Source: Antedon mediterranea
Taxonomy: Eukaryota > Echinodermata > Crinoidea > Comatulida > Antedonidae
Length of the DNA stretch: 64,000 bases
Direction: 5' to 3'
Assembly: GCF_964355755.1 (NCBI RefSeq)
Contig: NC_092680.1
Location: forward strand, 15,663,001-15,727,000
Translations under genes and position numbers: made by a program
Shown here: positions 61,371 through 64,000 of the stretch, in pieces
Layout of the letters: every line of letters starts with the position of its first letter
How positions within the stretch are numbered: position 1 is the stretch's first letter
The notes under the pieces: model-generated
Told to the model about the DNA's origin: nothing
The model's input: the letters and a program-made list of their open reading frames with translations, nothing else
Database searches by the model: none

Positions 61371-64000
61371 AACAAGTACAAGAAACTCATGTATTCTGCA
61401 AGTACTGTAATATAGTCAACGTTATTCTTGAAGCAATGATATTCTATATCAGACTCGTGTTTCTAAAGTGTAATGAAAGACATGAAAATCAAGGACATAT
61501 TTTTCCTACCGTATGGATTTCTGTATTGATATAAAAATCAGGGAATGTACTGTGTAATGGTTTTATTTTATTAGTTTCTTTGATTACAAGATCGTAAAGA
61601 ATTTTTACAATATAAATATGACCCAACTACGTCTCAAAAGTCATGGTATAATGTTGTACACATGGCTGGTGGATTAGTGTTGACTCTAAATAGTATTATG
61701 ACGTAAAAATAACTGTGGGGATGGCCTCTTTATGTGCCCTGCCAAGAAAATATAAATTTAATTACCATCATGTATGAGTACATAAAGACAAGATTATTAT
61801 TTTTTATTCATTTGGCCTAGGAGTCGCAATAGTAAGTAACCACTGTCGCCTGAAAGAATTGCAGCTCCCTAGATAAATGGCTGTGTGTGACAGTGGCTAT
61901 GTGTGTACTAGTACACCGGGGTAACGCCCTTCTCATCTCTTAAGATGTACAGTACTAGGTTCTTTAAAGTGCACATTGAACCAGAATGTGTACACTGGAC
62001 CTACGGTTTATACTCCTTATCCGAGAAGGCTCGTTCTACCACCAGAACCATTACACGCATGAGCCTCGAACCCATGCTGATGTTATGGCTATGTCAAATT
62101 TTTATTTAATACAAAAGATTAAACTGTATTTTCCTTTTTTCCATTTATTATTGGGGCTGTATTTGTTTGATTTACTTAACCAGACATAACACAGAGCCAG
62201 GGAACATTTTCGCCAGTGTAGCGTAGCAAAAAGCTATACAAAACAACCTTATTGCTACACATTTTGAAAATTGTGTAGCAAAAAATACAATACAAAACTA
62301 TGTTTCTCGACTTAAAAATCAGTTTGATTAGCAATATTGCTAAACAAAATTTTTAAATGAAAATTTTCCCTGAGAGCCCTGTTTTAAATTCAATTTCTTA
62401 TCTTGGGTCAGAGAATTCCAACAAATTTTTTATTTATAGATTATCTTGTCATAGTGAATTCTGCAAAATTTATATATAAATTATAAAAACCACATCCTAA
62501 AGTGGAATAATGAAGTTATTTAAAGTATTTCATTACATCATCATATTGCTGTTTATAAGACTACTTATGACATCATATGTAACATTTACTGTTATATAAT
62601 ACCATTGTTCATAATTTATTAGTTATTAAAATTAAGATTTCTTTTGGTATATCCTTTCTGATAAAATAATCTTGTTGAGTAATTTGTAATCTTGTTTTGT
62701 TATAAATAAATGCGTAGGAGAGGAAAGAATAATGGAAAGTAATAGAATTGTTAAACGGATGATTATACATAGTGTTTAGGCATATTTTTTATTTAAAGTA
62801 TGATACAATAACATTGGCATTTGATCTTATTATAATAGAACGGAAGTGTCCACGATAGTTGATACGTAATCGTAAGAAAAATAGACAGAAAAGCCATAAT
62901 CTCATATTGGATTTAAGATTTTAGTGAGATTGTGGGTGACATTCCAATCGTATATCTAGCGTTGTTTGCACTGGGATTATTCAACATGGTTACTCAATAT
63001 GGTTTCTGTAGTCTTACTTTATCAATATCACACTGAGTTAGTCTATTTCGTGCTTACCTGGATAAACCAACATTTGCCCAATCTCTCTAACAATAGAGCT
63101 ATAACTTGAATATATAACATTTTATGAAAAATCCCTATCATTATAATGATACATTCCATGATCCCTGCCATCAAGTGGAAACATCCCAACAAACAACCAT
63201 CATCACTTATTATAGACTACCAACACCACATTTAGTTCTGTGTAATTTGGTCAGTGATCCTTTGGTCAGTCCCTGGCTAAATTTATTGCATAAAAAGTCC
63301 AATCCGAATGCTGGCTAGAATTCACTTGGCATCCAATTAGATTAATATTTAAATTTACTAACCGTTGACTGCCAAGTACATGCCATGATGTTTTCATCAA
63401 GTAGTAGAAAATCAATAAAGGGTTTTCCTGCGTCATTTTTGTATTGGACTCTCTTGATTGGTAAAAATAGAAGAGTGACTGGCAACAATTTCATCACCCC
63501 TGCCCAGTAAAACTTAGATCTTGGTATTAACTATGCTATTACAAGTTCAACATCATTTTTGTAAATCTAAATTATTAATCCAATTGTGCAAACAATTTTC
63601 AAAATGACCTATGGTTTTACTAGGTAAAGTTACCAAGTCCAGTGTGAACAAGGATTATTCAATTGAGTTCCAACTAATTTCAAGTACTGTATAGTGTGAA
63701 CAAGGATTTAATAGTCAATTGAGATCCAGCTATTTTCAAGTTCATTGTGAACAAGGATTTAGTGAATTCAGCTTTTTCATTTTTTTATTAAAGTAATTTT
63801 CCTTCAAATTTGACTTTTGATCTTTCTTCATGACCATCTTTCCTTATTCTGGCCTTGATATTTTATTAAACCCTGTGAATGAACTTAAATTCATTTCATT
63901 GCTTGATGCCAGCAGTGCCTATTCTGTATGGTAATTGGTAGCACTTTGATTTGCTATAGTTTTAACTGTATCTAGTTACCTTCTGTCAATTGTAATGACT
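61371..64000. other. Probable BORCS8 intron 3; no exon found
   Basis: AT-rich text. Only the repeat at 61905-62075 (ACCGGGGTAAC, AAAGTGCACATTGAACCAGA) stands out. The next BORCS8 exon expected from the family was not found by eye. Confidence 0.5.

Overview
This is a metazoan nuclear DNA window: AT-rich, intron-rich (GT-AG introns), with short exons, candidate AATAAA polyadenylation signals and many small transposons. The gene content (STMND1-like, RBM8A, BORCS8, a Src-like kinase, an Rv2258c-like methyltransferase) and the extreme frequency of the palindrome TAGGCCTA suggest a marine invertebrate deuterostome, most likely an echinoderm. The taxon is inference. No virus, CRISPR or bacterial feature was seen.

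Layout. 641-843 (+) is the last exon of an unidentified gene. 1618-3339 (-) is a complete five-exon STMND1-like stathmin-domain gene. It is tail-to-tail with the first gene and head-to-head with 6050-8638 (+), a complete six-exon Src-like kinase that has no SH3 or SH2 domain and carries HRN instead of HRD and DVG instead of DFG, so it is a predicted pseudokinase. A decayed Penelope-like element follows at about 8820-9340. An orphan possible first exon lies at 10093-10251. From 10578 to 16880 there is a large inverted-repeat transposon complex. It holds two foldback units built from four 21-bp minisatellite arrays in + - + - orientation, with the inner core inverted between units.

19398-34090 (+) is RBM8A (Y14, exon junction complex), with six exons and large introns. 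A possible small gene is transcribed divergently from its promoter (18782-18991, -), and about 110 bp of promoter-proximal sequence is repeated in inverted orientation at 16968. 37498-49665 (-) is a complete four-exon SAM-dependent methyltransferase. 57948-60618 (+) holds the first three exons of BORCS8; the rest should lie beyond the window. The end of its third exon, with its splice donor, is tandemly repeated five times.

The rest is intron or intergenic DNA seeded with short fold-back elements. At least eleven are bounded by TAA or TTA target duplications, typical of PIF/Harbinger-type MITEs, and several families share a related terminus (AGC then TTCCCACTAG or TTTCCACTAG). The genes do not form a pathway; they are ordinary neighbours in a repeat-rich locus. 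The most unusual items are the SH3/SH2-less Src-like pseudokinase and the nested foldback complex.
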